Assembly (NCBI RefSeq): GCF_003461955.1
Contig: NZ_QTYB01000013.1
Span: 1 to 64,000 of the forward strand
Length of the DNA: 64,000 bases
Source: Ruminococcus sp. AM36-2AA
GTDB lineage: Bacteria; Bacillota; Clostridia; Lachnospirales; Lachnospiraceae
Direction: 5' to 3'
Position 1 is the stretch's first letter. Every line of letters starts with the position of its first letter. The position numbers were made by a program, and so were the translations under genes. This document shows positions 34,056 through 42,701 of the stretch, one piece after another. The notes under the pieces are model-generated. The model made no database searches. It worked only from the letters and a program-made list of their open reading frames with translations, and was not told the DNA's origin.

Positions 34056-35923
34056 GTATAACCAGTATGGAAGATCTGAAAAACAAACAGGCTGAGGTTA
34101 AGAAGAATCTTGATGGCTATACCTGCCGTGTTCTCGTCTGTTCCGGTACCGGATGTATCGCTTCCGGTGCTCAGAAGATTTACGAAGAAATGTCAAGACT
34201 CTGTGAAGGTATCGAGGGTGTTGCGGTTGAGATGCAGAAGGATGTTCCTCATGTAGGTATCGTTAAGACCGGATGCCAGGGATTATGTGAACTTGGACCT
34301 CTTATGAGAATTGAGCCATATGATTATCAGTATGTTCATGTTCAGGTAGATGACTGCCGCGAGATCGTAGAGAAAACCGTGATCTGCGGACTGCCGGTTG
34401 ACCGTCTGTTCTATCGTCATAATGATGAGGCCTGTCCACATCCAAGCGATATTCCGTTCCTGAACCAGCAGACAAGGATCGTTCTTGAGAACTGTGGTAA
34501 GATCGATGCAGAGTCTATTGATGAATATATTTCCGTAGGTGGATTTTCCGCTATGGCGAAGGCTTTCTTTGAGATGACCCCGCAGGGCGTTATTGATGAG
34601 ATCACAAAATCCGGTCTCCGTGGCCGTGGTGGTGCAGGTTTCCCTGCTGGCAAGAAATGGTCACAGGTAGCACGCCAGCCGGAGAAAGTACGCTATGTAG
34701 TATGTAATGGTGATGAGGGTGACCCGGGAGCTTTCATGGATGGTTCCGTAATGGAAGGTGATCCTTACAAGATGATCGAGGGTATGGTGATCGCCGCTTA
34801 TGCAGTAGGCGCAGAAGACGGTTACATTTATGTACGTGCCGAGTATCCTCTTTCTGTACAGAGACTTCGAATGGCCATTGAGCAGGCAGAGTCTTATGGC
34901 CTTCTTGGTGATAATATCCTTGGTTCCGGTATTAATTTCCACTTACATATCAACCGTGGTGCCGGAGCGTTCGTATGTGGTGAAGGTTCTGCCCTGACTG
35001 CATCCATCGAGGGTAACAGAGGTATGCCTCGAGTAAAACCTCCGAGAACTGTTGAGCAGGGTCTGTGGGGCAAACCTACGGTTCTTAATAACGTAGAGAC
35101 TTATGCCAACGTACCGAAGATCATCCTTCAGGGTGCTGACTGGTTCCACACCATCGGTACAGAGGGAAGCCCTGGAACCAAGACCTTCTCACTTACCGGT
35201 TCCATTGAGAACACCGGTCTTATCGAGGTTCCAATGGGAACAAGCCTCCGTCATATCATTTATGATATCGGTGGTGGCCTTAAGAGTGGTGCTGCATTTA
35301 AGGGTGTACAGATCGGCGGTCCTTCCGGCGGATGTCTGATCGATGATCAGATCGATCATCCTCTTGATTTTGATTCTGTTAAAAAACTGGATGCCATCAT
35401 GGGCTCCGGCGGACTTGTTGTTATGGATGAGAATACCTGTATGGTAGAGGTTGCACGTTTCTTCATGAGCTTTACACAGCGTGAGAGCTGCGGTAAATGT
35501 GTTCCTTGCCGTGAGGGTACCAAACGTATGCTTGAGATCCTGGAGAAGATCGTTGCAGGTAAAGGTGAGCTTTCCGATCTGGATGAGCTGGAAGAACTTG
35601 CAAACATGGTTCAGAGTATGGCTCTGTGCGGTCTTGGTAAGAGTGCGCCGCTTCCGGTCATCAGTACTCTGAAGCGTTTCCGTGACGAATATGTAGAGCA
35701 TATCGTAGATAAGAAATGCCGCGCGAAGGTCTGCACGGCGCTCCGTCAATTCCATATCAATCCTGAGTTCTGTATCGGCTGTGGCAAGTGTGCGAAGAAC
35801 TGTCCGGCAGGTGCGATTTCAGGAAAGATCAAGCATCCACATGTAATCAACAACGACGTATGTATCAAATGCGGTTCCTGTAAGGATAACTGTAACTTTG
35901 ATGCGGTTTATGTGGAAGCATAG
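34052..35923 (+). CDS. hydB: Electron-bifurcating type hydrogenase, NuoF-like subunit
   Basis: HydB is the FMN and NAD(H)-binding subunit proposed as the bifurcation site. Domains in order: an N-terminal [2Fe-2S] thioredoxin-like domain (CSGTGCIASG, CQGLCELGP), the FMN/NADH domain (GLRGRGGAGFPAGKKW, NGDEGDPGAFMD), the NuoF [4Fe-4S] motif SCGKCVPCREG and two C-terminal ferredoxin clusters (CIGCGKCAKNCP, CIKCGSCKDNC). The 623-residue length fits. It overlaps hydC by four bases and is followed closely by hydA. Confidence 0.95.
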   Translation: MSITSMEDLKNKQAEVKKNLDGYTCRVLVCSGTGCIASGAQKIYEEMSRLCEGIEGVAVEMQKDVPHVGIVKTGCQGLCELGPLMRIEPYDYQYVHVQVDDCREIVEKTVICGLPVDRLFYRHNDEACPHPSDIPFLNQQTRIVLENCGKIDAESIDEYISVGGFSAMAKAFFEMTPQGVIDEITKSGLRGRGGAGFPAGKKWSQVARQPEKVRYVVCNGDEGDPGAFMDGSVMEGDPYKMIEGMVIAAYAVGAEDGYIYVRAEYPLSVQRLRMAIEQAESYGLLGDNILGSGINFHLHINRGAGAFVCGEGSALTASIEGNRGMPRVKPPRTVEQGLWGKPTVLNNVETYANVPKIILQGADWFHTIGTEGSPGTKTFSLTGSIENTGLIEVPMGTSLRHIIYDIGGGLKSGAAFKGVQIGGPSGGCLIDDQIDHPLDFDSVKKLDAIMGSGGLVVMDENTCMVEVARFFMSFTQRESCGKCVPCREGTKRMLEILEKIVAGKGELSDLDELEELANMVQSMALCGLGKSAPLPVISTLKRFRDEYVEHIVDKKCRAKVCTALRQFHINPEFCIGCGKCAKNCPAGAISGKIKHPHVINNDVCIKCGSCKDNCNFDAVYVEA

Positions 35924-35938
35924 AAGGGAGGATATCTT

Positions 35939-37636
35939 ATGGGTACAATGACAATTGACGGAAGAAAAGTAGAATTTACCGACGAAAAAAATGTCCTGAC
36001 AGTCATCAGGAATGCCGGTATCAATATCCCCACACTGTGCTACCATTCAGAGCTTTCCACATTTGGAGCCTGTCGTCTCTGCACAGTTGAGGATGACAGA
36101 GGCAGGACTTTTGCATCCTGTTCCGAGCAGCCGAGAGATGGAATGGTGATCTATACCAACTCCGGCCGTATCAAGAAATATCGTAAACTGATCGTAGAGC
36201 TTCTGCTTGCAGCACATTGCCGTGACTGTACAACCTGTGTAAAGAGCGGTGAATGTATTCTTCAGGAGCTGGCACACCGCCTTGGTGTACGTAACATCCG
36301 TTTTGAAAATACGAGAGAGCAGCATGAGATCGATGAAAGCTCACCGTCCATTATCCGTGATCCGAATAAATGTATCCTCTGCGGTAACTGTGTACGTGCC
36401 TGTGAGGAACTTCAGGGAATCGGAGCTCTTGGTTTTGCGTTCCGTGGAACTGAGGCTATGGTCATGCCTGCATTTAACAAGAAGATCACAGAAACACAGT
36501 GTGTAAACTGTGGACAGTGTCGTGTTTACTGCCCGACAGGAGCTATTTCCATCCGTACACATATGGACGAGGTATGGGATGCTCTGGCTGATAAGGATAC
36601 CCGTGTGGTTGCACAGATCGCGCCGGCAGTCCGTGTTGCAGTTGGTGATCATTATGGCCTTGCCAAAGGCAGAAGTGTAATGGGCAAGATCGTAAATGCT
36701 CTTCATAAGATGGGCTTTGATGAAGTCTATGATACAACCTTCAGTGCTGACCTTACCATTATGGAAGAGACCAAGGAGTTCTTAAACAGAGTGGAAAAAG
36801 GCGAGAACCTTCCACTCCTGACTTCCTGCTGTCCGGCATGGGTGAAATTTATCACCGATCAGTATAAGGAATACGTTCCAAATATCTCCACCTGCCGTTC
36901 CCCACAGGGAATGATGTCTGCAGTTATCAAGGAATACTTCCGTGATCCGGAGCATGCAGCAGGCAAGAAAACAGTTATGGTTTCCATTATGCCATGTACA
37001 GCCAAGAAGGCAGAGGCAATCCGGCCAAATAGCTTTACAGAAGGCGAGCAGGATACCGATATCGTTATCACAACCACAGAGCTTCTCCGCATGATCGACA
37101 ACTTTGGTCTTGATTTTGCAACACTGGATCCGGAAGCATGTGATATGCCATTTGGATTTGGTTCCGGCGGTGGTGTTATCTTTGGTGTTACCGGTGGTGT
37201 TACCGAGGCCGTTCTTCGAAGACTGAGTCCGGATCACAGCAAGGAAGCCATGCATGAGATCGCAGAGTGCGGTGTCCGTGGTGAAGAGGGAATCAAGGAA
37301 TTTACCGTTCCGTATAAGGGCATGGATATCAATGTATGCGTAGCCAGCGGCCTTGCAAATGCAAGAACCGTTATGGAACGTGTAAAGAACGGCGAAGCAA
37401 ACTATCACCTGATCGAGGTTATGGCATGCCGCCGTGGATGTATTATGGGTGGCGGTCAGCCGACCAGATCCGGTGACAGGACCAAGGCAGCAAGAGCAAG
37501 AGGCCTTTACAATGCGGACAACACCATGATCATCAAGAAATCTGATGAGAACCCGCTGGTTCTGGAGCTTTATGAGGGACTCCTCAAAGGCAAAGAGCAT
37601 CATCTGCTTCACAATGAGTTCTATATCAAAGACTGA
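35939..37636 (+). CDS. hydA: Electron-bifurcating type [FeFe] hydrogenase catalytic subunit
   Basis: HydA holds the H-cluster. N-terminal [2Fe-2S] ligands (CYHSELSTFGACRLC) are followed by a His/Cys cluster (HCRDCTTCVKSGEC), two [4Fe-4S] motifs (CILCGNCVRACE, CVNCGQCRVYCP) and the H-cluster motifs L1 TSCCPAW, L2 MPCTAKKAE and L3 EVMACRRGCIMGGGQP. This is a typical group A form of 565 residues. With HydB and HydC it should couple H2 to both ferredoxin and NAD(P). The extra HydD/E genes found in some acetogens are absent. Confidence 0.96.
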   Translation: MGTMTIDGRKVEFTDEKNVLTVIRNAGINIPTLCYHSELSTFGACRLCTVEDDRGRTFASCSEQPRDGMVIYTNSGRIKKYRKLIVELLLAAHCRDCTTCVKSGECILQELAHRLGVRNIRFENTREQHEIDESSPSIIRDPNKCILCGNCVRACEELQGIGALGFAFRGTEAMVMPAFNKKITETQCVNCGQCRVYCPTGAISIRTHMDEVWDALADKDTRVVAQIAPAVRVAVGDHYGLAKGRSVMGKIVNALHKMGFDEVYDTTFSADLTIMEETKEFLNRVEKGENLPLLTSCCPAWVKFITDQYKEYVPNISTCRSPQGMMSAVIKEYFRDPEHAAGKKTVMVSIMPCTAKKAEAIRPNSFTEGEQDTDIVITTTELLRMIDNFGLDFATLDPEACDMPFGFGSGGGVIFGVTGGVTEAVLRRLSPDHSKEAMHEIAECGVRGEEGIKEFTVPYKGMDINVCVASGLANARTVMERVKNGEANYHLIEVMACRRGCIMGGGQPTRSGDRTKAARARGLYNADNTMIIKKSDENPLVLELYEGLLKGKEHHLLHNEFYIKD

Positions 37637-37653
37637 TGTAAGAAATATAAAGA

Positions 37654-37678
37654 GCTGCTGTTCCCGGTGAACAGCAGC
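37654..37678 (+). other. Hairpin after hydA
   Basis: A perfect 10-bp stem (gctgctgttc with gaacagcagc) lies 18 bases after the hydA stop. No T-run follows, so it may stabilise the transcript end. Confidence 0.5.
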
Positions 37679-37705
37679 ATATAAGAAGCCTCCCGGGCAT
37701 ATACT
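37677..37705 (+). promoter_or_regulatory. Putative sigma-E promoter of spoIVA
   Basis: GCATATA (37677-37683) fits the sigma-E -35 pattern, and CATATACT (37698-37705) matches the CATACAHT -10 pattern at 7 of 8 positions, with a 14-base spacer. spoIVA is sigma-E controlled in Bacillus. Assignment is by motif and context. Confidence 0.45.
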
Positions 37706-37848
37706 GTGGTATGCGGGAACTGGTCTTTTAACCAAATCAACTGCGGAGCAGTTATTTGGTTATGAGCAAGTAGCGAAGCGGATTGTGAATATCCGCTTGA
37801 CGATAGTTCCCGGAACTTACAGGACAGTATATGCAGGGAGGCTTTTTT
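37686..37848 (+). terminator. Composite terminator of hydA, holding a repeat in its loop
   Basis: aagcctccc-gcatatactg (37686-37706) pairs with cagtatatgc-gggaggctt (37825-37844), plus gggaact/agttccc inside, and a T-run follows. The loop contains the short repeat element. The 3' arm includes the GGGAGG ribosome site of spoIVA, so the fold would also hide that site. Confidence 0.65.
37730..37801. repeat. Two-hairpin repeat element, short copy
   Basis: This 72-base segment is the near-identical reverse complement of the ends of the element at 12294-12453. It contains two hairpins: gcggat/atccgc and accaaat..actgc/gcagt..atttggt. It sits in the loop of the hydA terminator, as if inserted there. 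Confidence 0.75.
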
Positions 37849-37850
37849 AT

Positions 37851-39320
37851 ATGGAAAACTTTCAGGTTTACCGTGATATCCAGGCGCGGACGGGCGGGGA
37901 TATCTACATAGGGGTTGTGGGCCCGGTCCGTACAGGAAAATCCACATTTATCCGGAGATTTATGGAGCTGGTGGCACTGCCTGCGATCAGTGAAGGAAAA
38001 AAAGCAGAACTTCAGGATGAACTGCCCTTAAGCGGTGCCGGGAAAATGATCACGACTGTAGAACCCAAATTTATTCCAAAAGAAGCGGTGGAAGTATCCA
38101 TAGGGGAAAACCAGAAAATCCGGGTAAAGCTTATCGACTGTGTGGGATTTCTGGTAAAAGATGCGTCCGGAAATGTGGAAGAAGGCAGGGAACGGATGGT
38201 CAAAACGCCCTGGCAGGAAAAAGCAATCCCATTTCATGATGCGGCCCGCATCGGAACGGAAAAAGTGATCAGCCAGCATTCCACCATCGGAATTGTAGTC
38301 ACAACAGACGGAAGCTTCGGGGAAATTCCCAGAGAAAATTTTATTCCGGCAGAAGAGCAGACGATAAAAGAGCTGAAAGCCCAGGGAAAACCATTTCTGC
38401 TCCTGGTAAACTCCCAGACTCCGTACGGTGAGGAAACCGGAAAAATCGTAAAAAATCTGGAAGAGAAATACGGAGTATCCGTTCTGGCAGTGAACTGTGA
38501 ACAGCTCAGAAAAGAAGATGTGACCAGAATCCTGGAAAAAATCCTTTATGAATTTCCAGTCAGCGAGATTGAACTGTTTGTTCCGAAATGGGTGGAGATG
38601 CTTTCTCCGGAACATGAAGTAAAAGCGGCACTGTTAAATGAAATCCGGGAAAAAATGACCAGACTTACCCATGTGCGGGATGTAAACAGAGAATCGATAC
38701 GTCTGGAGAGTCCCTATGTAGAAGATACACTGCTTGAGCAGATCAGTCTTTCCGATGGAACCGTCCGTGTCCGGATTGCAGTAAAAGATATTTATTATTA
38801 TCAGATGCTCAGCGAAATGAGCGGAATTTCCATGGAAAGTGAATATGAACTGATCCAGACCATGAAAGAACTGGCCGGGATGAAGGAGCAGTTTGTAAAA
38901 GTTCAGGCAGCCCTGGAGGCGGTAAAAGGTACTGGTTATGGGGTCGTGGTACCGGAGCTTTCCGAGATCACCATTGAAGAACCGGAAGTAATTCGCCAGG
39001 GAAATAAATTCGGAGTAAAGATCCGGTCAAAAAGCCCTTCCATTCATATGATACGGGCAGGAATCGAAACGGAGATCGCCCCCATTGTCGGCACAGAGCA
39101 GCAGGCAGAAGATTTGATAAAATATATCAAGGAAAGCCCGGACCGGGGAGAAAGCATCTGGGAGACCAACATTTTCGGAAAATCCATCCAGCAGCTGGTA
39201 GAAGATGGGATCAAAAACAAACTGGCCATGATCAGTGAAGAAAGCCAGGTAAAACTCCAGGATACCATGCAGAAGATCGTAAACGACAGCAAAGGCGGCC
39301 TGGTTTGTATTATCATATAA
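37851..39320 (+). CDS. spoIVA: Stage IV sporulation protein A
   Basis: SpoIVA is the ATPase that polymerises around the forespore and anchors the coat. Start 37851 (MENFQVYRDIQARTGGDIY) fits the family start; an upstream Met in the same frame lies inside the repeat and is unlikely. Walker A GPVRTGKST is near residue 27, and the C-terminus ends KGGLVCIII, as needed for membrane anchoring. At 489 residues it is normal length. It indicates that the organism encodes endospore functions. Confidence 0.95.
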   Translation: MENFQVYRDIQARTGGDIYIGVVGPVRTGKSTFIRRFMELVALPAISEGKKAELQDELPLSGAGKMITTVEPKFIPKEAVEVSIGENQKIRVKLIDCVGFLVKDASGNVEEGRERMVKTPWQEKAIPFHDAARIGTEKVISQHSTIGIVVTTDGSFGEIPRENFIPAEEQTIKELKAQGKPFLLLVNSQTPYGEETGKIVKNLEEKYGVSVLAVNCEQLRKEDVTRILEKILYEFPVSEIELFVPKWVEMLSPEHEVKAALLNEIREKMTRLTHVRDVNRESIRLESPYVEDTLLEQISLSDGTVRVRIAVKDIYYYQMLSEMSGISMESEYELIQTMKELAGMKEQFVKVQAALEAVKGTGYGVVVPELSEITIEEPEVIRQGNKFGVKIRSKSPSIHMIRAGIETEIAPIVGTEQQAEDLIKYIKESPDRGESIWETNIFGKSIQQLVEDGIKNKLAMISEESQVKLQDTMQKIVNDSKGGLVCIII

Positions 39321-39348
39321 AATATCCTATTTGCATTTGCTTTACAGT

Positions 39349-39380
39349 AAAAAGGACGTTCTTCAGCAGACGTCCTTTTT
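39349..39380. terminator. Bidirectional terminator after spoIVA
   Basis: aaaaaggacgt pairs with acgtccttttt. The structure serves spoIVA, and its right arm covers the last codons of the small leftward gene. Confidence 0.88.
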
Positions 39381-39524
39381 CTGATGCTGTTTTTTCCATT
39401 CTGAGATAAACTGAAGCTGTTCCTGGTCGGAAAGTTCCTGGGAAGCGGCATCGTTACCTGCTGCGGCACAGCAGAAAAGGATAAAGATCTGGAGTCCAAA
39501 GAATACAAGAATAAACAGAAGCAT
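39363..39524 (-). CDS. Small single-helix membrane protein
   Basis: This 53-residue frame begins MLLFILVFFGLQIFILFCC, a strong membrane helix with two Cys at its end, followed by a charged tail (SDQEQLQFISEWKKQ) ending KKDVC. A perfect AAAGGAGGT site lies 7 bases before the ATG, which supports translation. I do not recognise the family. It lies tail to tail with spoIVA and shares its terminator. Confidence 0.6.
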   Translation of the reverse strand: MLLFILVFFGLQIFILFCCAAAGNDAASQELSDQEQLQFISEWKKQHQKKDVC

Positions 39525-39699
39525 AAAGAAAACCTCCTTTATTTTTTCAGATGTGTTAAGTATTGGAGGAAATAAGGGATTTTATACATTATATGACAGA
39601 AACTGAGAAAAATGCATTTTCGGGAAAATACCAAATATGTATTGAAAATGGTTTTATGTGACAGAATTTTTCATATAAGGCACAAAGGTTGAAGGAGAT

Positions 39700-39721
39700 A
39701 TTGCAACCCAATATTTGCAAT
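39700..39721. promoter_or_regulatory. Palindromic operator-like site
   Basis: ATTGCAA and TTGCAAT form a perfect 7-bp inverted repeat with an 8-base spacer. It covers the -35 box and most of the spacer of the surface-operon promoter, so a bound dimeric regulator would block RNA polymerase. Confidence 0.5.
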
Positions 39722-39729
39722 GTTATAAT
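39701..39729 (+). promoter_or_regulatory. Promoter of the surface operon
   Basis: TTGCAA (39701-39706) and TATAAT (39724-39729) have a 17-base spacer, 43 bases before the first gene. The bases from 39525 to here are A/T-rich and hold no gene. Confidence 0.8.
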
Positions 39730-39771
39730 CAATACCGGGTATGAATTATTTTAAAAAGGAGGAAGAGGAAG

Positions 39772-40596
39772 ATGAAAAAAAGAAGAGTCAGCAGATTGTT
39801 TCTTACAATTGCAATGCTGATCTGCCTGACACTGGGAGCAGGATCTGTGCAGGCGGCAACAACACAGACAACATCCACAGTGACCAGAGCAACGGTCAAA
39901 AATGGCTGGATAAAAGAGAGTGCAGGCTGGTGCTACTATGTAAAAGGCAAAAAAATCGTCAGCCAGTTGAGGAAGATTAACGGTGCAACCTATTATCTTG
40001 GTGCAAATGGAGCAAGAAAAACAGGATGGTATACGGTAAGATCCGGAAATAGTTATAAGTCCATGCAGTTTGCTTACGATGGAAAGTATACAGGAAAGTC
40101 CAAAGCGGTAAATGCCAATATGATGAAAAAAGCCGATGCCGTAATTGCCAGTCAGAAAATATCCACATGTCTTACAACAGATGCACAAAAAAAAGATGCA
40201 TTGTATAAGCTTTATACATATGCAAAGAAAAATTACACATACAGACGTGTTATGGAGCAGTTTGGCAGAGGAAAAAGCCTCAGCTACGCGCAGAAGACCA
40301 TGATAAATAAAACAGGAAACTGTTACGGATTTGCATCTTCTTTTGCAGTTCTGGCAAAACGTGCCACAGGATTGCCGGTTCGTGTCTGCTGGGGAACAAG
40401 CACGGCATTTGATAAAAACAGATCTCAGGCTCATGGCTGGACAGAGATCAAGATTGGAAATAGATGGTATATTTTTGATACCAACGCAGCAAAGTATTCC
40501 ACAAGAAAAGATGTAAAATGGTATATGCAGAATTCCTCTTCTGCAACCATGAAAAAAGTCTACAAAAAAACAGCATACGAAGAGATTCTTCTCTGA
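39772..40596 (+). CDS. Secreted transglutaminase-like protein with wall-binding repeat
   Basis: The 274-residue protein has a signal peptide (about 1-28, ending SVQAA), one or two aromatic repeats of the choline-binding/YG type (WCYYVKGKKIVSQLRKINGATYYLG) and a C-terminal transglutaminase-like domain. The catalytic triad is visible: Cys in NKTGNCYGFASS, His in AHGWTEI and Asp in WYIFDTNAA. It may cross-link or cleave surface proteins; the exact reaction is not known. AGGAGGAAGAGG precedes the ATG. It opens a six-gene operon with 14-27-base gaps. Confidence 0.85.
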   Translation: MKKRRVSRLFLTIAMLICLTLGAGSVQAATTQTTSTVTRATVKNGWIKESAGWCYYVKGKKIVSQLRKINGATYYLGANGARKTGWYTVRSGNSYKSMQFAYDGKYTGKSKAVNANMMKKADAVIASQKISTCLTTDAQKKDALYKLYTYAKKNYTYRRVMEQFGRGKSLSYAQKTMINKTGNCYGFASSFAVLAKRATGLPVRVCWGTSTAFDKNRSQAHGWTEIKIGNRWYIFDTNAAKYSTRKDVKWYMQNSSSATMKKVYKKTAYEEILL

Positions 40597-40613
40597 TAAA
40601 ACAGGAGTAAAAT

Positions 40614-41264
40614 ATGAAAAACTGGAAAAAGATTGTGGCAGCAGTGCTCTGCCTCATGTTGATACAGATACCTGTACTCGAACCATTTTTTTCTGCACAG
40701 ACAGTACAGGCTGCTGCTTCAAAAACAACAGTAAAAAACGGTTTCAAAAGAGAAAATGGTGAATATTATTACTATGTAAATGGACAGAAAGTAAAAAATG
40801 CCTGGAAGAATGTGACAGTTACAGACAAAACAACAGGTAAGAAAATAAGCTATCGTCATTATTTTACAGGTACCGGAAAGGCCTACAGAGGAGGAACTTT
40901 TTTCGGGGAAAATTACATTACAGTAAAGAAGATTGGTAACAATTATTACGGTTTTAACAAGTATTCTCAGATGGTAAAGGGAATCCGATATTCTGCATAT
41001 GGGCCATCAAAGGCAGGATTTTATGCATTTACCAATGCGGGAGTGCTGGACAGTAAAAAAACTGCAAGCCTGCGCAGAGCGTTTGTCCGTGAAAAGAGTT
41101 CTGCGGCACTTCGAAAACTTCTGGGAAGTCCGAGAAGAACAAAGAAAGTTAGCGGATGCTATGGTGATGGACAGGAATACATGTTGGAGTATACATCTTT
41201 CTGGGTCAACACATATAAAGATAAAAAAGGGAAGGAAATCGTTCTGGATGTGATCAGTAAATAA
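40614..41264 (+). CDS. Secreted surface protein with aromatic repeats
   Basis: The 216-residue protein has a signal peptide (about 1-34, ending TVQAAA) and aromatic repeats (YYYYVNGQKVKNAWKNV, GNNYYGFNKYSQMVKGI) like those of its neighbours. The last 70 residues (LRKLLGSPRRTKKV, then EYMLEYTSFWVNTYKD) resemble small BamE/SmpA-like folds, but this is weak. No catalytic motif is seen. It starts 17 bases after the first operon gene. Confidence 0.75.
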   Translation: MKNWKKIVAAVLCLMLIQIPVLEPFFSAQTVQAAASKTTVKNGFKRENGEYYYYVNGQKVKNAWKNVTVTDKTTGKKISYRHYFTGTGKAYRGGTFFGENYITVKKIGNNYYGFNKYSQMVKGIRYSAYGPSKAGFYAFTNAGVLDSKKTASLRRAFVREKSSAALRKLLGSPRRTKKVSGCYGDGQEYMLEYTSFWVNTYKDKKGKEIVLDVISK

Positions 41265-41291
41265 GATTTTTCCAGACGGACAGATACAACT

Positions 41292-42686
41292 ATGGTTTTC
41301 AGCTCAATGGTGTTCCTGTGTGTATTTCTTCCGGTCGTTTTTGGTCTGCATCTTCTTTTGCCGGGGATGCGGGCCAAAAACTGCCTGCTTGTTATCGCAA
41401 GCCTTCTTTTTTATGCATACGGGGAACCGGTTTATGTAATTTTACTGATTGGTTCTTCAATTGGTAACTATATTTTTGCACGCCTGGTAGGAGAACATTC
41501 GAAATTTAAGCGAATTTCGATGGTCCTGGCAGTGATCGTAAATTTAGGTCTTCTTGTCCTGTTTAAATATTCAGGCTTTCTGGTGGAGACCTTTAATTCT
41601 GTAACGAATGCAGGAATTCCGGTGCCAGAGATCCGGATGCCTATCGGAATCTCATTTTTTACATTTCAGGCATTGTCGTATGTGATTGATGTTTACAGAG
41701 GAAATGCTTCAGTCCAGAAAAACTTTGGAAAAGTGCTGCTTTATATTTCTTTTTTTCCACAGCTGATCGCAGGACCGATCGTAAAATATCATGATGTGGA
41801 GTTAGAAATAAATAACCGCAGGCAAAGTCTGGAAGAAACGGGAAAAGGTGTGCGCTGTTTTATTGCCGGCTTAAGTAAAAAAGTTCTGATCGCCAATACC
41901 ATGGGACTGGTAGCAGACAATCTCTTTGGAGCAGCGGCTTCGCAGATCACTGCGCCTGGCGCCTGGCTTGGCGCACTTTCCTATATGCTGCAGATCTATT
42001 TTGATTTCAGCGGATACAGTGATATGGCGCTTGGACTTGGAATGATGTTTGGGTTCCATTTCCGGGAGAATTTTAACTATCCATATGTTTCCGGAAGTAT
42101 TAAAGAGTTCTGGAGAAGATGGCATATGTCACTTTCCGGATGGTTTAAAGAATATCTGTACATTCCTCTTGGAGGAAACCGTAAAGGAAAATTCCGCACA
42201 GTGATTAATAAGATGATCGTATTTTTGTGCACAGGAATCTGGCATGGAGCTTCGTTTAACTTCTTGTTCTGGGGAGCATATCATGGATTTTTTCTGATGC
42301 TGGAAGAATATGTTCCGTTCATTGGGAAAAAAGGCGGAAAGGTCAAAAGCGTTTTTCAACATATCTATGCATTGCTGACGGTCTGTATCGGATTTGTGTT
42401 TTTCCGTGCAGATACCATGAAACAGGGATGTTTCTGGATACGTGAAATGTTTACGGATTTCAGCTGGAAAACTTCCGCTATGAGTCTTACTCTTCAGCAG
42501 CTGACGCCAGTATATTTTATAACGCTGGCAGCGGCACTTGTTGCGGCAGTTCCGGTAAATCAGGTATTGAAAAAGTATAAATGGTATAATGGATTCACCT
42601 ACGTGCTCAGTCTTGCAGGCTTTTGCCTTTGTATCCTGAGTCTTGCCGGAGGAACTTATAATCCGTTTATTTATTTTCGATTCTAG
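41292..42686 (+). CDS. MBOAT-family membrane O-acyltransferase
   Basis: This 464-residue polytopic protein matches the AlgI/DltB-like MBOAT family. The MBOAT region shows FFPQLIAGPIVKYHD, IYFDFSGYSDMALGLG and WRRWHMSLSGWFKEYLYIPLGG, with the active-site His in TGIWHGASFNF. It moves acyl groups across the membrane to a polymer or protein. The next gene encodes a DHHW/AlgX-like protein, the usual partner for O-acetylation of exopolymers. Confidence 0.92.
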   Translation: MVFSSMVFLCVFLPVVFGLHLLLPGMRAKNCLLVIASLLFYAYGEPVYVILLIGSSIGNYIFARLVGEHSKFKRISMVLAVIVNLGLLVLFKYSGFLVETFNSVTNAGIPVPEIRMPIGISFFTFQALSYVIDVYRGNASVQKNFGKVLLYISFFPQLIAGPIVKYHDVELEINNRRQSLEETGKGVRCFIAGLSKKVLIANTMGLVADNLFGAAASQITAPGAWLGALSYMLQIYFDFSGYSDMALGLGMMFGFHFRENFNYPYVSGSIKEFWRRWHMSLSGWFKEYLYIPLGGNRKGKFRTVINKMIVFLCTGIWHGASFNFLFWGAYHGFFLMLEEYVPFIGKKGGKVKSVFQHIYALLTVCIGFVFFRADTMKQGCFWIREMFTDFSWKTSAMSLTLQQLTPVYFITLAAALVAAVPVNQVLKKYKWYNGFTYVLSLAGFCLCILSLAGGTYNPFIYFRF

Positions 42687-42701
42687 GAGGAGGCAGAAAA
42701 C

